Shown piece by piece: positions 5,590 to 6,079 of a stretch of DNA of 6,079 nt (position 1 is its first letter; each line of letters starts with the position of its first letter). This DNA comes from Bacteroidota bacterium. GTDB taxonomy: Bacteria; Bacteroidota; Bacteroidia; Chitinophagales; Chitinophagaceae. The DNA is taken from positions 1 to 6,079 of the forward strand of contig JAEZRB010000114.1 in the NCBI GenBank assembly GCA_023412975.1, in the 5' to 3' direction. The position numbers were made by a program, and so were the translations under genes. The notes beneath the pieces were generated by a model. That model was given only the letters and a program-made list of their open reading frames with translations. It searched no databases and had not been told where the DNA came from.

Positions 5590-6079
5590 TCATCTAGTTA
5601 AATCGATCGTGACAAATTCGCTACCAAGGAATTTGAATTTCTGAGAAAATAAAAAAGCAACATTATCATTAGCTGTAGCAAAGAAAACCTGACGGTTTCC
5701 GTTAATGGCCACCTCCCTGAGGTAATCAAAATAAGAAAGCACATTCAGATCATCTACATTCATAACAGGATCATCAAACAGCAAAATATTCGGCCCATTT
5801 TTTAATTTACGGTTTAACGCAGAGAATACGGAGAGTGACAATGCCGACCTTTGCCCGGTACTGATCTGTGTCAATGGTGCATTCCTATTGGTGTGCTTTC
5901 TTCGGAGCGATACATTTCCTGTAATACTGAAAGTTAGGTTATCAAACTCCTTGGGCGAATGAATCATCTTGAAGATCTCCACGATCTCTGCTTTATTACG
6001 TTCGATTAACTTTTGGAGATAATCGGATTTCCCATTCGTGATTAAAATGTCATCGATCGCTGTATATGCGTTTTGGGCG
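5590..6079 (-). CDS. Rad50/SbcC-like coiled-coil ABC ATPase, C-terminal end (5' part beyond window)
   Basis: The frame is open from the right edge to a TGA at 5592-5590, giving 162 residues of the C-terminus. A GTG at 5980-5982 is only an internal codon: reading continues upstream with no stop (AIDDILITNGKSDYLQKLIE and on), the end of a helical or coiled region. The ABC-type nucleotide-binding half follows: signature LTQISTGQRSAL (about 69-80), Walker B NILLFDDPVMNVDDLN (97-112) with the D-loop-like NVDDL, and a switch region VFFATANDNVAFLF. The usual histidine of the switch (TH) is absent, with ATAND in its place. The N-terminal Walker A would lie outside the window. Relatives bind DNA ends or act in defence and repair complexes with a nuclease. 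The adjacent nuclease-fold gene converges on it, so the two are not in one operon. Confidence 0.85.
   Translation of the reverse strand, partial: AQNAYTAIDDILITNGKSDYLQKLIERNKAEIVEIFKMIHSPKEFDNLTFSITGNVSLRRKHTNRNAPLTQISTGQRSALSLSVFSALNRKLKNGPNILLFDDPVMNVDDLNVLSYFDYLREVAINGNRQVFFATANDNVAFLFSQKFKFLGSEFVTIDLTR

Noticed and set aside
5578..5608. GATCGAT ... ATCGATC inverted repeat between the convergent genes, as a bidirectional terminator
   Set aside because: The arms are only 7 bp with a 17-nt gap, there is no GC-rich stem or T-run, and it extends into the ATPase coding end.

Overview
The window looks like chromosomal DNA from a member of the Bacteroidota, possibly a Chitinophaga- or Sphingobacterium-like soil genus. 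The clues are a secreted Rhs/SpvB-type wall protein start in the form common in that phylum, a small lipoprotein and a fibronectin-III-like protein beside it, moderate GC, and starts without strong Shine-Dalgarno sequences. The genus is a guess.

Left part (1-1889, minus strand). Three tightly packed genes read leftward: a beta-rich fibronectin-III-like protein that has lost its 5' end (1074-1916), a lipoprotein (574-1077, ATGA overlap) and the N-terminus of a large Rhs/YD-repeat protein that runs off the left edge (1-565). They look like one cell-surface operon.

Middle (1890-3193). A complete IS3-family element, IS407/IS51-like, of 1304 bp. It has imperfect 40-41 bp inverted repeats beginning TGTAAGCTCCCCC, a 4-bp target duplication GAAG, orfA and orfB joined by an A-AAA-AAG frameshift site, and an intact DDE triad. 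It separates the leftward operon from whatever lay upstream. Its end supplies a GTG and nine codons fused to the fibronectin-like reading frame.

Right part (3194-4210, plus strand). Three overlapping small genes: an unrecognised helical, then basic, protein of about 142 aa whose frame runs back into the IS; a 68-aa acidic protein; and a 104-aa XRE/Cro-type repressor. The last two overlap by ATGA. Their arrangement suggests a small self-regulated module of unknown function.

Then 4211-4585 has no intact sizeable gene. It holds a probable decayed minus-strand frame and a TTAACC-T-GGTTAA palindrome. At 4586-5551 (plus) is a 321-aa protein with an Mrr-like PD-(D/E)XK nuclease fold in which the usual lysine is glutamine. 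Converging on it at 5590-6079 (minus) is the C-terminal end of a Rad50/SbcC-like coiled-coil ABC ATPase, which runs off the right edge. The nuclease, ATPase, XRE regulator and Rhs protein are typical of an accessory or defence/competition region, but no named defence system can be assigned from this window alone.
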